Notes: generated by a model from the letters alone, not told the origin. A DNA stretch of 64,000 nucleotides from JAGLCW01 sp964427915 (GCA_964427915.1 CAYRWA010000058.1:78169-142168), one strand, 5' to 3'; positions 26,285-34,638 are shown, numbered from the stretch's first letter. A program made the numbers and translations.

Positions 26285-27435
26285 GAGCTACACTGCTGCA
26301 ACGTTTTTTGTAAGGGTTGAATCATCAAATTCCATTCTTCTTGTGTAGTGTTTAAAGGTGGTAATAATCGTATAGTACCATTGTAAGTGACATTTAGAAG
26401 AACATGATGATATTCTCGACCAATTCGGACAACCTCTTTTGTAGAGTGAATGGGGTCAATACCGATCATAAAACCTTTTTGTCGGTATTCTTTGATGAAT
26501 TTGCCCAGCATGGAACGAATCATTTCTTGTACCTTTGGTTCCATTTTTTGAATATGCGAAATGCAAGACGGTATTTGACAAAGGACTGTTTTTGCTGCTG
26601 CAAGCGAAACAGGATTGGGTGCAAATGTAGAACCGTGATCCCCGGGTAAAAAATCGTTACGTAATTCTTCAGAGAAAATTGTTGCTCCTAAAGGAAGACC
26701 ACCTCCAAGACCTTTGCCAACAAGAACAATATCTGGTTGTAATCCCCAGTGCTGGAAAGCAAACCACTTTCCAGTTCTACCTAACCCGGATTGGATTTCA
26801 TCACAAACAAGAAGAATATTGTATAGTTTCTGGTAGTGCTTTAACTTCTCGGCCATTGAGTCGGATATAATACGAATGCCCCCGGAACCTTGTATAGGCT
26901 CAACAAAGATGGCCAATACTTCTTGACCATTTGCACTCATATAGGTATCAAGGGCTTCTACATCGTTCCACTCAAGAGATTGAATGTTCGGTAAAAGAGA
27001 TCCAAAACGTTCTTTTACGGGTCCATCTCTAAGAAGAGATAGAGAGCCAAGCGTTCTTCCATGAAAACTACCGGAGAAGTGAATAATGATATTTTTGGAA
27101 CATGTCTCTCTTTTCTTTACAATGCGTAAAGCTGCTTCCGTAGCTTCTGTTCCCGAATTTGTATAAAACAAAGCTCCTTCTACCATTTCAGCAGCTGATA
27201 GAAGAATACTTTCAACGGTAGTAGCGTCTTCTACGGGGAAGTAGTTGGAAAGATGCATATAGTCGCTTATTCTATTTCGAATGCTTTCTAGAACAGGTTC
27301 ATAGCTATGTCCTAATAACATGACACCTATGCCTGAAAACGTATCAACGTAAGATATATCTTCCGAACTTTCAATGACGCATCCCACAGCTTTTTTGACT
27401 TGGATAGGAAAAGAGTTGTAAATGGAAATCTTCAT
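26281..27435 (-). CDS. class III aminotransferase (ArgD-like), probable N-acetyl-LL-diaminopimelate aminotransferase
   Basis: 384 residues. Fold-type I class III aminotransferase of the acetylornithine branch: FSGIGVMLLGHSYEPVLESI, FTNSGTEATEAALRIVK, FSGSFHGRTLGSLSLL, CDEIQSGLGRTGKWFAFQHW and the PLP-lysine motif VLVGKGLGGGLPLG. No arginine genes are near; inside a lysine operon that lacks any other aminotransferase it most likely acts on N-acetyl-2-amino-6-oxopimelate, as E. coli ArgD can. It overlaps lysC and lysA by 4 bp each. Confidence 0.85.
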   Translation of the reverse strand: MKISIYNSFPIQVKKAVGCVIESSEDISYVDTFSGIGVMLLGHSYEPVLESIRNRISDYMHLSNYFPVEDATTVESILLSAAEMVEGALFYTNSGTEATEAALRIVKKRETCSKNIIIHFSGSFHGRTLGSLSLLRDGPVKERFGSLLPNIQSLEWNDVEALDTYMSANGQEVLAIFVEPIQGSGGIRIISDSMAEKLKHYQKLYNILLVCDEIQSGLGRTGKWFAFQHWGLQPDIVLVGKGLGGGLPLGATIFSEELRNDFLPGDHGSTFAPNPVSLAAAKTVLCQIPSCISHIQKMEPKVQEMIRSMLGKFIKEYRQKGFMIGIDPIHSTKEVVRIGREYHHVLLNVTYNGTIRLLPPLNTTQEEWNLMIQPLQKTLQQCSS

Positions 27436-28634
27436 AACGAGAACCTCCTAGCAAGTTTTGCTATGGTTTTGTTTGCTTTCTCACTAGAGATCAATAGCGA
27501 TATACTGACTTCTGATGTAGTAATCATATAGATTTCATTTGGTGGTATTACCTCGAAGATCGCGTCAGTAACTCCCACAGTCTTTCTCATGTTCGAACCT
27601 ACTAGTGTAATTTTGGATAAATTTCCTTGTACAATAACAGATTGCGACATTGATGTAAGAACTTGCTGTGCCTCTGCAAGCTTATCTTCAGCAGTTTCCC
27701 AATCATCCTCCCATACTGTCATCGACAAAGACCAGTTTTCTGTGTGATTGGAAAGAGCGATCATATCGATGTTCAGAGCATATTTTTGAAGAACATCCGT
27801 TATTGTTTTTAGAAAATTTGGATCGGCCCCGTTTGTTCTCGCAGTAATCAACCACTGTTTGTCCAAAACGCTGATTCCGATGACAGGTTTGGTGTGAATT
27901 GTTTCAATCGTGCGAAAAATCATACTTCCTCCTTTGTCGCTAAATGTTGAGGCACAATAAATGGGAATGTCAAACTTTTGTGCAATTTCAACAGATCGAT
28001 CGTGTAAAACACCCGAACCTTGTCTTGCCATTTCAAGCATTTCTTCGTAGCTGATGTAATCGAGTTTCTTTGCTTCAGGATACACAGCTGGATCAATTGA
28101 ATATACGCCATCCACGTCGCTAAAAATATGACAAGGACAACCCAACGATGCTGCAAGAGCTACCGCAGTGGTGTCAGAGCCACCTCGCCCAAGAGTAGTA
28201 ATCTCATTTTGATTCGTTATCCCTTGAAAACCGGTGACTACAATAATGTCGTATTTTTTAAGTTTGCCACGAAGAAACTTTGTATTCACTTTTTGGATGT
28301 TTGCTCTTCCCCATTTTTGATTCGTTCGTATACCCGCCTGATATGCATTGAAAGATACGCTTGATATCCCATGTTCTTGGAGAACCATCGTTAATATGGA
28401 GGCAGATATCTGTTCCCCAGTTGTTAAAAGCATATCCATTTCTCGAGGATGCTTTTTTGTAGTAAAGGATCGCACCATCTCCATTAAATCATTTGTTGTT
28501 TTGCCCATTGCAGAAACAACGACAATGATTTTATCAAAATCTTTCTTTGTGTTTTGAATCTTTTCTAAAACTTTTTCTAGACATACCTTATCTTTTAATG
28601 AACTACCGCCATACTTTTGGACAACAAGTTTCAT
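27432..28634 (-). CDS. lysC: aspartate kinase
   Basis: 400 residues. Commits aspartate to lysine synthesis by phosphorylation. The kinase start VVQKYGGSSLKD, VSAMGKTTNDL, TGFQGI, TLGRGGSDTTAVALAASLGC, IFSDVDGVYSIDP and MLEMARQGSGVLHDRSVE are canonical. The C-terminal third holds two ACT-type regulatory units (DMIALSNHTENWSLSMTV; TLVGSNMRKTVGVTDAIFEV), so feedback control is expected. Placement in a riboswitch-controlled lysine operon marks it as the lysine-responsive isozyme. It overlaps dapH and the aminotransferase by 4 bp. Confidence 0.93.
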   Translation of the reverse strand: MKLVVQKYGGSSLKDKVCLEKVLEKIQNTKKDFDKIIVVVSAMGKTTNDLMEMVRSFTTKKHPREMDMLLTTGEQISASILTMVLQEHGISSVSFNAYQAGIRTNQKWGRANIQKVNTKFLRGKLKKYDIIVVTGFQGITNQNEITTLGRGGSDTTAVALAASLGCPCHIFSDVDGVYSIDPAVYPEAKKLDYISYEEMLEMARQGSGVLHDRSVEIAQKFDIPIYCASTFSDKGGSMIFRTIETIHTKPVIGISVLDKQWLITARTNGADPNFLKTITDVLQKYALNIDMIALSNHTENWSLSMTVWEDDWETAEDKLAEAQQVLTSMSQSVIVQGNLSKITLVGSNMRKTVGVTDAIFEVIPPNEIYMITTSEVSISLLISSEKANKTIAKLARRFSL

Positions 28635-29341
28635 TTGTTTAAGTTTCGCAAAGAAGGTTCGATAGATGTTTTAGAAATCGTTTTTTCATCGACTTTTTTA
28701 AGGATTCTTGCAGGCGAACCCGCAACAACGGTATAAGGGGGAACGTCCTCAATGACGATTGCCCCAGCTGCTACTACTGAGTGTTCTCCAATTGTAATCC
28801 CTTCAAGAATAACTGCATTGGCTCCAACAAGAACATGATCTTTTATCACGACAGGATTGGCATTCGCAGGCTCGATAACGCCAGCAACAACTGCTCCTGC
28901 ACCAATATGGCAATGTGTACCAATGATTGCTCGACCGCCAATAACGGCATTCATGTCAATCATAGAGTGTTCTCCTACTGAAGCTCCGATATTGATTACA
29001 GCACCCATCATTATTACGGCTTGTTTGCCAATTGACACCATTTCCCGAATCATAGCGCCGGGTTCAATTCGAGCTTCAATAGATAGCAAATCCAGTAGGG
29101 GAATTGCAGAATTGCGTCTATCAACCTCTATGCGTAAGGATTCAATTCTGTTTTTGTTATGTTTGATCCACGGTTCCATTTGATCCCAATTGGAGTATAA
29201 AATCCAAAAATCAACACCTTGATAATACTCAAACTCCTGTACATCTTCCTTGGTAAAATTTCCTTTTACCCAAGCTTGCACGGGAGTTTTTTTCTCGCTA
29301 TTGGCGATCGTATCGATAATCTTCTGCGTTTCTTGACACAT
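28631..29341 (-). CDS. dapH: 2,3,4,5-tetrahydropyridine-2,6-dicarboxylate N-acetyltransferase
   Basis: 236 residues. The C-terminal half is a left-handed beta helix of hexapeptide repeats (IGASVGEHSMIDMNAVIGG, IGTHCHIGAGAVVAGV, IKDHVLVGANAVIL, IGEHSVVAAGAIV). The N-terminal region (KTPVQAWVKGNF, EYYQGVDFWILYSNWDQMEP) is typical of DapH rather than the succinyl-type DapD. It defines the acetylase branch of the pathway. One base separates it from dapB, and its stop overlaps the lysC start. Confidence 0.92.
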   Translation of the reverse strand: MCQETQKIIDTIANSEKKTPVQAWVKGNFTKEDVQEFEYYQGVDFWILYSNWDQMEPWIKHNKNRIESLRIEVDRRNSAIPLLDLLSIEARIEPGAMIREMVSIGKQAVIMMGAVINIGASVGEHSMIDMNAVIGGRAIIGTHCHIGAGAVVAGVIEPANANPVVIKDHVLVGANAVILEGITIGEHSVVAAGAIVIEDVPPYTVVAGSPARILKKVDEKTISKTSIEPSLRNLNK

Positions 29342-29342
29342 T

Positions 29343-29999
29343 CTATTCTCCCTTAAAACGAGATTTCATAGTAAAAAAACCATTTTTACTATTGGATTGA
29401 AGAAGCCACCTAGCACAATCCAATGCACCTGATGCAAAGACGCGCCTTGAATAGGCTGTATGTGTTAGGTGTATCGTTTCATTGTCATTTGTCATGATTA
29501 CTTCATGTTCTCCTGGAACTCCTTTCAATCGGAAAGATTCTATGGGGCAATCTCGACCAATCGTTTTTTGAAGAGAAAGAGCAGTTCCACTAGGAGCATC
29601 TTTCTTTTCTTTGTGATGAGTTTCAATGATACCAATGTCCCATCCTTTTAACTGTGTACGTATTGAATCCAACATTGTATGGAGACAATGAATACCCAAT
29701 GAATAGTTTGTGCTATAAAATACAGGAATGGAATTGGAAACATTCATTAATTCTTCTAGATGGTGGGTCTCTAACCCTGTCGTACCTACTACAAGGGGAC
29801 ATGCAAAATCAATGGCTTTCTTACAAGAATAGGAAAGAGCTTCAGGAATGGAAAAATCAATTATGCACTCTGGTGTACACTGGAGAATTTCATTAGTCTG
29901 ATCTTTCCTGTAGACACATGTATCGTTCTCATTTTCTTCTATACATTGTAAGATCTCTTGCCCCATTTTGCCAAGGTATCCAATTATTCCTACTTGCAT
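29343..29999 (-). CDS. dapB: 4-hydroxy-tetrahydrodipicolinate reductase
   Basis: 218 residues, shorter than the common 240-270. NAD(P)-binding start VGIIGYLGKMGQEILQCI, IDFSIPEALSYSCKKA, LVVGTTGLE, and the catalytic signature IETHHKEKKDAPSGTALSLQ are present. The loss is mainly in the loops of the Rossmann half. It reduces the DapA product in lysine synthesis. It overlaps the end of dapA by 10 bp. Confidence 0.92.
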   Translation of the reverse strand: MQVGIIGYLGKMGQEILQCIEENENDTCVYRKDQTNEILQCTPECIIDFSIPEALSYSCKKAIDFACPLVVGTTGLETHHLEELMNVSNSIPVFYSTNYSLGIHCLHTMLDSIRTQLKGWDIGIIETHHKEKKDAPSGTALSLQKTIGRDCPIESFRLKGVPGEHEVIMTNDNETIHLTHTAYSRRVFASGALDCARWLLQSNSKNGFFTMKSRFKGE

Positions 30000-30880
30000 A
30001 GATACCCCAATTCCATCAAATGCTTTTCGATACGATCTTCAGTACATTTTTCAATAGGAATCAAAGGTTTGCGAAGAATATTTTTGCAGTATCCCAATAC
30101 AGAGTTTGCATACTTTACGGGGGAAGGATTTGTTTCAAGAAACAATGCTTTCATCATGGGAAACAGAGTGTTGTTGATCGATTGAGCCTTGTCTAGGTTC
30201 CCTGCAAAGAAAGCATCGGTTAAAGATTTCATTTCTCGAGGAATTACATTGGATGCTACGGATATAACTCCTTTGCCGCCTATGGAAAGAATGGGCAACG
30301 TTTGATCATCATTTCCCGAATAAACCGTTAAAGAAGATGGTTTTTGGGAGATTAACCAGTTGATTTGAGAAATATCAGCACTAGCTTCTTTTACGGCTAC
30401 AACAGAGGGAGCTTTCTTGTGGATTTCTATAATGGTTTCAGGTAGTACATTCATGCTGGTTCTAGAGGGTACATTGTATAGAATAATGGGAAGCGCGGTT
30501 TCACCAGCAAGGTATGAGAAATAATCTACAAGGCCTTTTTGTGTACTTTTATTATAGTAAGGGTTCACTATCAATAGTCCGTCAACTCCGAATTCTTCTG
30601 CTTGCTTGTTATATTCAATCACATGTGCTGGATTGTTACTTCCAGTCCCAAGGATAATGGGCATATCCCCCTTCAAATGTTCTTTTGTGAATTGAATCAG
30701 TTGTTTTCGTTCTTCTTTCGTAATCACAGGACATTCACCAGTTGTACCAAGAAGGATACAAGCATCAATGTGAGAGTTTTTTTGTTGTTCTAAAAGTTTC
30801 TCTAAACTAGAAAAATCAATTGAATAATCTTCCAAAAAAGGAGTAATTATTGCTGTACCTACACCATTAAATAACGTCAT
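29990..30880 (-). CDS. dapA: 4-hydroxy-tetrahydrodipicolinate synthase
   Basis: 296 residues. Class I aldolase TIM barrel: GVGTAIITPFLEDYSIDF, LLGTTGECPVITKEER, VDGLLIVNPYYNKSTQKGLV, the Tyr motif IILYNVPSRTSMN and the Schiff-base lysine in VVAVKEASADISQI. It condenses pyruvate with aspartate semialdehyde. It overlaps dapF by 14 bp and dapB by 10 bp. Confidence 0.94.
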   Translation of the reverse strand: MTLFNGVGTAIITPFLEDYSIDFSSLEKLLEQQKNSHIDACILLGTTGECPVITKEERKQLIQFTKEHLKGDMPIILGTGSNNPAHVIEYNKQAEEFGVDGLLIVNPYYNKSTQKGLVDYFSYLAGETALPIILYNVPSRTSMNVLPETIIEIHKKAPSVVAVKEASADISQINWLISQKPSSLTVYSGNDDQTLPILSIGGKGVISVASNVIPREMKSLTDAFFAGNLDKAQSINNTLFPMMKALFLETNPSPVKYANSVLGYCKNILRKPLIPIEKCTEDRIEKHLMELGYLCK

Positions 30881-31607
30881 TACAAGTCACCTGTCCTTTC
30901 AGATAATAGGATTGAGAATCAATTGAAACAGAAACGTCCCCACCTTTTGTATGTACTGTCCATTTGTCATGGGAACTGTTCAGTGTATTCTTTAACAAGT
31001 ACGAAACAGCTACACATCCCGTACCACATGATTTTGTCTCTCGATTTACGCCGTTTTCAAATGTACGTAACCAAATGTGATTGCCTTCATAAAAGAAAAC
31101 GTTTGCATTTGATTCAGGGGGGATTAAATCATGTTTTCGGATGGTTGTAAAAAACTCTTGAAGAGGAAACTCTTCTAGTTCAACTTTGGTTTTAGTTTGT
31201 TGAGCTACATGAGGTACTCCTACTTTAATAACATCGATCAGTACACCATTCCAAAGTAAGGACCGAAACAAAACAGGAGGTGGCATTAAAACAGTAGGTA
31301 TACCATTTGTGTCGACAATCCCCTTAATTTCACCAAAAGAAGTGCCCAAAGTAATCCATTTATTTTCCGGTATTTTCCCATGAGAATACAGATAGTAATA
31401 AACACTACGAGCGCCATTACCACACATAGCTGCACAAGATCCATCGCAATTATAATATTCCATGTGCCATTGATGGTTCTTTTCATATAACCAAATTACA
31501 CCATCTTCTTTACAGGTATTTTCCTCAAACCATTTTTTTGAAGTGGGTTCATCTTCTTTCTTTTCCATAATTAAGAACGTATTACCATTTGCATCACATT
31601 TTGTCAT
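30867..31607 (-). CDS. dapF: diaminopimelate epimerase (short, divergent N-terminus)
   Basis: 246 residues from MTKCDANGNTFLIM; this ATG shares ATGA with the asd stop and has GAAGGAT upstream, so the in-frame ATG at 31652 is unlikely. Both catalytic cysteines are present: CDGSCAAMCGNGAR and ETKSCGTGCVAVS. The usual KMHGLGNDF start is replaced by KCDANGNTF, and the protein is shorter than most DapF (about 270-280). It converts LL- to meso-diaminopimelate. Position inside the lysine operon supports the call. Confidence 0.87.
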   Translation of the reverse strand: MTKCDANGNTFLIMEKKEDEPTSKKWFEENTCKEDGVIWLYEKNHQWHMEYYNCDGSCAAMCGNGARSVYYYLYSHGKIPENKWITLGTSFGEIKGIVDTNGIPTVLMPPPVLFRSLLWNGVLIDVIKVGVPHVAQQTKTKVELEEFPLQEFFTTIRKHDLIPPESNANVFFYEGNHIWLRTFENGVNRETKSCGTGCVAVSYLLKNTLNSSHDKWTVHTKGGDVSVSIDSQSYYLKGQVTCNDVI

Positions 31608-32560
31608 ACAATCCTTCTTTCTACATACTGTACAATTTGAAAGGCATTCCATGCAGAGCCTACTAACAAATTGTCAGCAATACACCAAAAATGTATCGCG
31701 TGAGAGTCAATCTTACGAAGTCTTCCAATGTGAACTTGATTTGTATTGATAGCATCTACAGTACGAATTGATGTTTCATCATGCTTCAAAAATGGAGTTT
31801 GTTGAATAGAATCCAGCAAGCTATCCATTTCGATTTCTTTGCTGGTTTCAATATATACTGATTCTCCATGCGTGACTTCAATAGGCACGCGAACAGTAGT
31901 TGGATATATAGGCAATGCGTGATCGGATAATATTCGCCTGGATTCATGAATCATTTTCATCTCTTCTTGACAATATCCGTTATCTTGCATAGGTCCTATG
32001 TAAGGAGTACAGTTTTTTGACAAAGGAGAATCAGCCACGGGTAAGTTTTTCTCTGCGTGAAAAAAAGCTAATCCTTTCTGCCCCATACCAGATATTGACT
32101 GGTATGTTGAAACTACAATTTTTTCTAGTCCAAAAAGCTTTTGAATAGGTACTACAGCTTTGGTCAATTGAATGGTACTACAATTGGGATTGGAAACAAT
32201 GCCTTTATAATTTTGTAGTATATCACCGTTGATCTCAGGGACAACAAGGGGTATAGAGAGGTCATCTCGGTGGGCACTGGATATATCTAGTGTCCACGTG
32301 GAATGATTTTGAATGATAGGAGACCATCTAGATGAAACCTCGGAATCTGATGCCAAAACAACAAGATCGCACTCTTGTTGCACTACTTTTCTTGTTGTGT
32401 TAACAATTTTGTAATGTTTATTTTGAAAGATCTGATCTTTTCCCTCTGAATGTTCTGTGGCAGATAAATAAACTAGATCAACAGGAAAGGTAGATTTTTC
32501 TAGAACAGAAAGAAATGTTCTACCGATAAGGCCGGTAGCACCAACAATACCAATTTTCAT
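31604..32560 (-). CDS. asd: aspartate-semialdehyde dehydrogenase
   Basis: 318 residues. NADP-binding start KIGIVGATGLIGRTFL, catalytic cysteine in VSNPNCSTIQLTKAVVP, YQSISGMGQKGLAFF, and TVRVPIEVTHGESVYIE. It reduces aspartyl phosphate to the semialdehyde. First gene of the lysine operon; AGGAGGTTTT lies just before the ATG and is complementary to a segment of the riboswitch region upstream. The stop overlaps dapF. Confidence 0.93.
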   Translation of the reverse strand: MKIGIVGATGLIGRTFLSVLEKSTFPVDLVYLSATEHSEGKDQIFQNKHYKIVNTTRKVVQQECDLVVLASDSEVSSRWSPIIQNHSTWTLDISSAHRDDLSIPLVVPEINGDILQNYKGIVSNPNCSTIQLTKAVVPIQKLFGLEKIVVSTYQSISGMGQKGLAFFHAEKNLPVADSPLSKNCTPYIGPMQDNGYCQEEMKMIHESRRILSDHALPIYPTTVRVPIEVTHGESVYIETSKEIEMDSLLDSIQQTPFLKHDETSIRTVDAINTNQVHIGRLRKIDSHAIHFWCIADNLLVGSAWNAFQIVQYVERRIV

Positions 32561-32561
32561 A

Positions 32562-32619
32562 AAACCTCCTGAGAATGTACTATATCTTGAAAAGTGTTAA
32601 ACAAATCCTCTAGAGGTTT
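32562..32619 (-). promoter_or_regulatory. possible anti-Shine-Dalgarno switch of the lysine riboswitch
   Basis: AAACCTC (32619-32613 on the minus strand) just after the aptamer is perfectly complementary to GAGGTTT (32568-32562), which contains the asd ribosome site. The same CCTC can pair instead with a neighbouring GAGG (CCTCTAGAGG palindrome, 32616-32607). Two exclusive pairings would give an on/off switch. Confidence 0.45.
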
Positions 32620-32621
32620 CA

Positions 32622-32800
32622 TCTAAACGGCTCTCCAAGAAGCAATAAACTTCAAGGCAGTTATACAAGTATCACTTGTATACCCAGGCAAATCTATTTG
32701 AGGAATAGATTTCCTTCGGCGTTGTACCCCTTTTTCATAGCTATTACCTCGTGTACTATGAAATACCTATACAACGCTCCTCCGCACAAAAAAATTTTTC
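32622..32800 (-). promoter_or_regulatory. lysine riboswitch (L box)
   Basis: On the minus strand the conserved core blocks occur in the right order: GCGGAGGAGCG (about 32784-32774), AAAGGGG, ACAACGCCGAAGG (about 32724-32712), the GCCTGGGTATACAAG arm (about 32690-32676) with CTTGTATAACTGCC, and CTTGGAGAGCC (about 32639-32629). These are the lysine-binding junction elements of the class. It lies between a consensus promoter and asd, the first of nine lysine genes, so lysine should shut the operon. No clear T-tailed terminator follows; control at translation is more likely. Confidence 0.92.
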
Positions 32801-32814
32801 AAAGTCGTACTACT

Positions 32815-32843
32815 ATTATAATCAAAAAGGACTTAGCTGTCAA
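32815..32843 (-). promoter_or_regulatory. consensus promoter of the lysine operon
   Basis: Minus strand TTGACA (32843-32838), 17-bp spacer, TATAAT (32820-32815): a perfect consensus. Transcription would start near 32808, just before the lysine aptamer. Confidence 0.9.
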
Positions 32844-32865
32844 ATAAGATGGCTGAAAGTTTCAG

Positions 32866-33609
32866 CTAGTGTTCTTCAATCAAGATATCGTCAAAGTAAG
32901 CGCGAGAACTACCCCAGGTTCGAAGTCCGACAGTCCCAGCATCATAGGTGTCATCTTGAGCCGTTATAACAGGTTCTCCATTAACAAAAGCAGTAAATGT
33001 ATTTCCCTCTACTTGGAGCGTAATTTCATGTTCTTCATACCATTCAAAATCACCTACATCTATTCGACCAAAAGGGCTTCTTTCGTGACCATTTTCCCAT
33101 TTACGAAAAAGAAAAGCACCATTTCCGTAGCCAGGATCGTACTGAAAAGTATACCCATTTATGCCACTAGAAGCATCTATGTCGTTAGCTCGAAACCATA
33201 CTCCATATCCTTGTCCTTCTGTAAGGTGTGCTACATCAATACTCATCTGAAAGTCATTGCCTTGATAATCCATGAAAGATCGATTTTCTCCGTTTTGTGT
33301 GTTATAGAATCTTCCTTGCTCGTCAACATCGAACTGACCACGAGTGGAGGTCCAGTTATCTGCAGAATGAAAATCCTCTTGAAACACTATATACGTAGAA
33401 GACCATTGTTGCGCTGATTCATCAATGACTTCTTGATACCGATTAAATACATCAAGGATCGGTTGGTGTAGACCAGGAAATGAAAGAATAAGAACAAGGA
33501 TGACTACAGCGATTACGAGGGCATATTCTAAGATAGTTTGTCCAGAAGTGTTATGTTGGTAGCACTTCCAGAACTGAATATTTTTCTTAACTAGACTGCG
33601 TGCTCTCAT
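32866..33609 (-). CDS. pilin-like N-terminus fused to a concanavalin-like (LamG/DUF1080-type) domain
   Basis: 247 residues from MRARSLVKKNIQF, chosen because AAAGGAC precedes it; the earlier ATG at 33663 is in the gene upstream. Residues about 24-45 (SGQTILEYALVIAVVILVLI) look like a type IVb/Flp pilin or TadE-type signal with the E+5-like glutamate. After the membrane segment the chain continues into a beta-rich domain (VFQEDFHSADNWTSTRGQF, GYGVWFRANDID, AFVNGEPVITAQD, GTVGLRTWGSSRAYFDDI) that resembles LamG/3-keto-disaccharide-hydrolase carbohydrate-binding folds. A surface sugar-binding protein is inferred. Confidence 0.65.
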   Translation of the reverse strand: MRARSLVKKNIQFWKCYQHNTSGQTILEYALVIAVVILVLILSFPGLHQPILDVFNRYQEVIDESAQQWSSTYIVFQEDFHSADNWTSTRGQFDVDEQGRFYNTQNGENRSFMDYQGNDFQMSIDVAHLTEGQGYGVWFRANDIDASSGINGYTFQYDPGYGNGAFLFRKWENGHERSPFGRIDVGDFEWYEEHEITLQVEGNTFTAFVNGEPVITAQDDTYDAGTVGLRTWGSSRAYFDDILIEEH

Positions 33610-33638
33610 AAATGTCCTTTCAAAAAAACGTGGAACGT

Positions 33639-33962
33639 TTAAGAATATATAGCAGATAACCAAAGGAAAATGCTACCAAGTAAAACGGGAACAACTGTTA
33701 GTACCATGGGCAAAATGCTATCTAGACCAAATAAAAAGGCCAGACCTATACCTGTAAGTAAGGAAATGATAGAACTGACTTTAGGGTAATGAAAAGAAAG
33801 GATTAATACCAACAATAAAAATATACTCGGGACATTCTGCATGACAAAACATAGAAAATTAGTGCAATCAAGAGACATGGTGATAAAGAAAACAGATACA
33901 AACAGCAAGATTGCAAAACCAATATACCAAAATATATTTTTTTTCTTCATCCCAAAGCGCAT
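33639..33962 (-). CDS. small four-helix membrane protein
   Basis: 107 residues after GAGGAG. Nearly all hydrophobic, with four predicted helices and a Lys-rich start (MRFGMKKKN), a single short loop with CTNFLCFVMQNVP. No family recognised. It lies 29 bp upstream of the pilin-like gene on the same strand and is probably cotranscribed; a role in export or anchoring of that protein is possible but unproven. Confidence 0.5.
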   Translation of the reverse strand: MRFGMKKKNIFWYIGFAILLFVSVFFITMSLDCTNFLCFVMQNVPSIFLLLVLILSFHYPKVSSIISLLTGIGLAFLFGLDSILPMVLTVVPVLLGSIFLWLSAIYS

Positions 33963-34050
33963 ATTGAACTCCTCAAAAAAGAAATGATACTTTTATTATG
34001 ATAATGAAAATCCATTAAAATTAAACCATAACCTTTTTTTGGAGATGAAA

Positions 34051-34536
34051 ATGAAAGATTTCAAACAACCCGTCATAATTTTTCTTTTTTTCCTATTTGC
34101 CAATCTCCCTTTGTATATTCTTTTACCAAAAGTTCATTTTATACCAGCTCCTTTTAACTTTTTTGGTCTTGTTGTTATCCTTTTGGGTCTTATTATAAAT
34201 CTTTCAGCGGATCATCTTTTAAGAAAAAATCATTCTTTTCAAGGTGAATCACGACACCCAAAAAAACTGGTTTTCTATGGCATCTACAAATTTTTGCGTC
34301 ATCCAATGTACACCGGAATGGTAATAGTATTGATTGGATTTGTACTATTCTTCAATTCCATCGCTTTATTCATTTTGCCTTTTGTGTTTTCTATGCACAT
34401 AATTTTTTTCACGATCCCTTACGAGGAACGTCAACTTATGACATTGTTTCCCAAAGAATATCCTCTTTATCAGAAAAAAACAAGTTTTCTCTCCATTATT
34501 CGTACTTTCTTTCCCTATCAAAAAAAGGGTAAATAA
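34051..34536 (+). CDS. ICMT/PEMT-like membrane methyltransferase family protein
   Basis: 161 residues from the ATG 6 bp after GGAG; a TTG at 34039 and an ATG at 34045 overlap the site. Three or four transmembrane helices and the C-terminal signature of isoprenylcysteine carboxyl methyltransferase-like proteins: FYGIYKFLRHPMYTGMV and EERQLMTLFPKEYPLYQKKT. SAM-dependent lipid or protein methylation is the family role; the substrate is unknown. Divergent from the small membrane protein. Confidence 0.7.
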   Translation: MKDFKQPVIIFLFFLFANLPLYILLPKVHFIPAPFNFFGLVVILLGLIINLSADHLLRKNHSFQGESRHPKKLVFYGIYKFLRHPMYTGMVIVLIGFVLFFNSIALFILPFVFSMHIIFFTIPYEERQLMTLFPKEYPLYQKKTSFLSIIRTFFPYQKKGK

Positions 34537-34550
34537 ACAATATATTGACG
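34535..34550 (+). promoter_or_regulatory. NrdR box 1
   Basis: AAACAATATATTGACG, a match to the palindromic NrdR operator (core ACAATATATTGT-like). It overlaps a TTGACG -35 element. Confidence 0.8.
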
Positions 34551-34565
34551 TATTGTTAAATTAAA

Positions 34566-34581
34566 ACACAATATATTGTAG
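34566..34581 (+). promoter_or_regulatory. NrdR box 2
   Basis: ACACAATATATTGTAG, a near-perfect NrdR operator 31 bp (three helical turns) after box 1, overlapping the probable -10 region (CAATAT). Paired boxes with this spacing are the usual arrangement for NrdR repression of ribonucleotide reductase genes. Confidence 0.88.
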
Positions 34582-34638
34582 ATATTTGCTTGCATTTCAA
34601 ATTAAATTTGATATTTTTTTATAGATAAGGAGTTAAAA

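Noticed and set aside
26281..27435. Arginine-pathway acetylornithine aminotransferase
   Set aside because: No arginine gene is nearby; it overlaps lysC and lysA by 4 bp each in an otherwise complete lysine operon that needs an aminotransferase.
32921..32945. GGTTCGAAGTCC resembling a tRNA T-arm
   Set aside because: It falls within the coding frame of the pilin-like gene and no acceptor or anticodon arms can be found around it.
32869..33417. Long open frame on the + strand (182 codons)
   Set aside because: It is the reverse complement of the pilin-like/beta-domain gene, which has a ribosome site, signal-type helix and domain similarity; the + frame has none.
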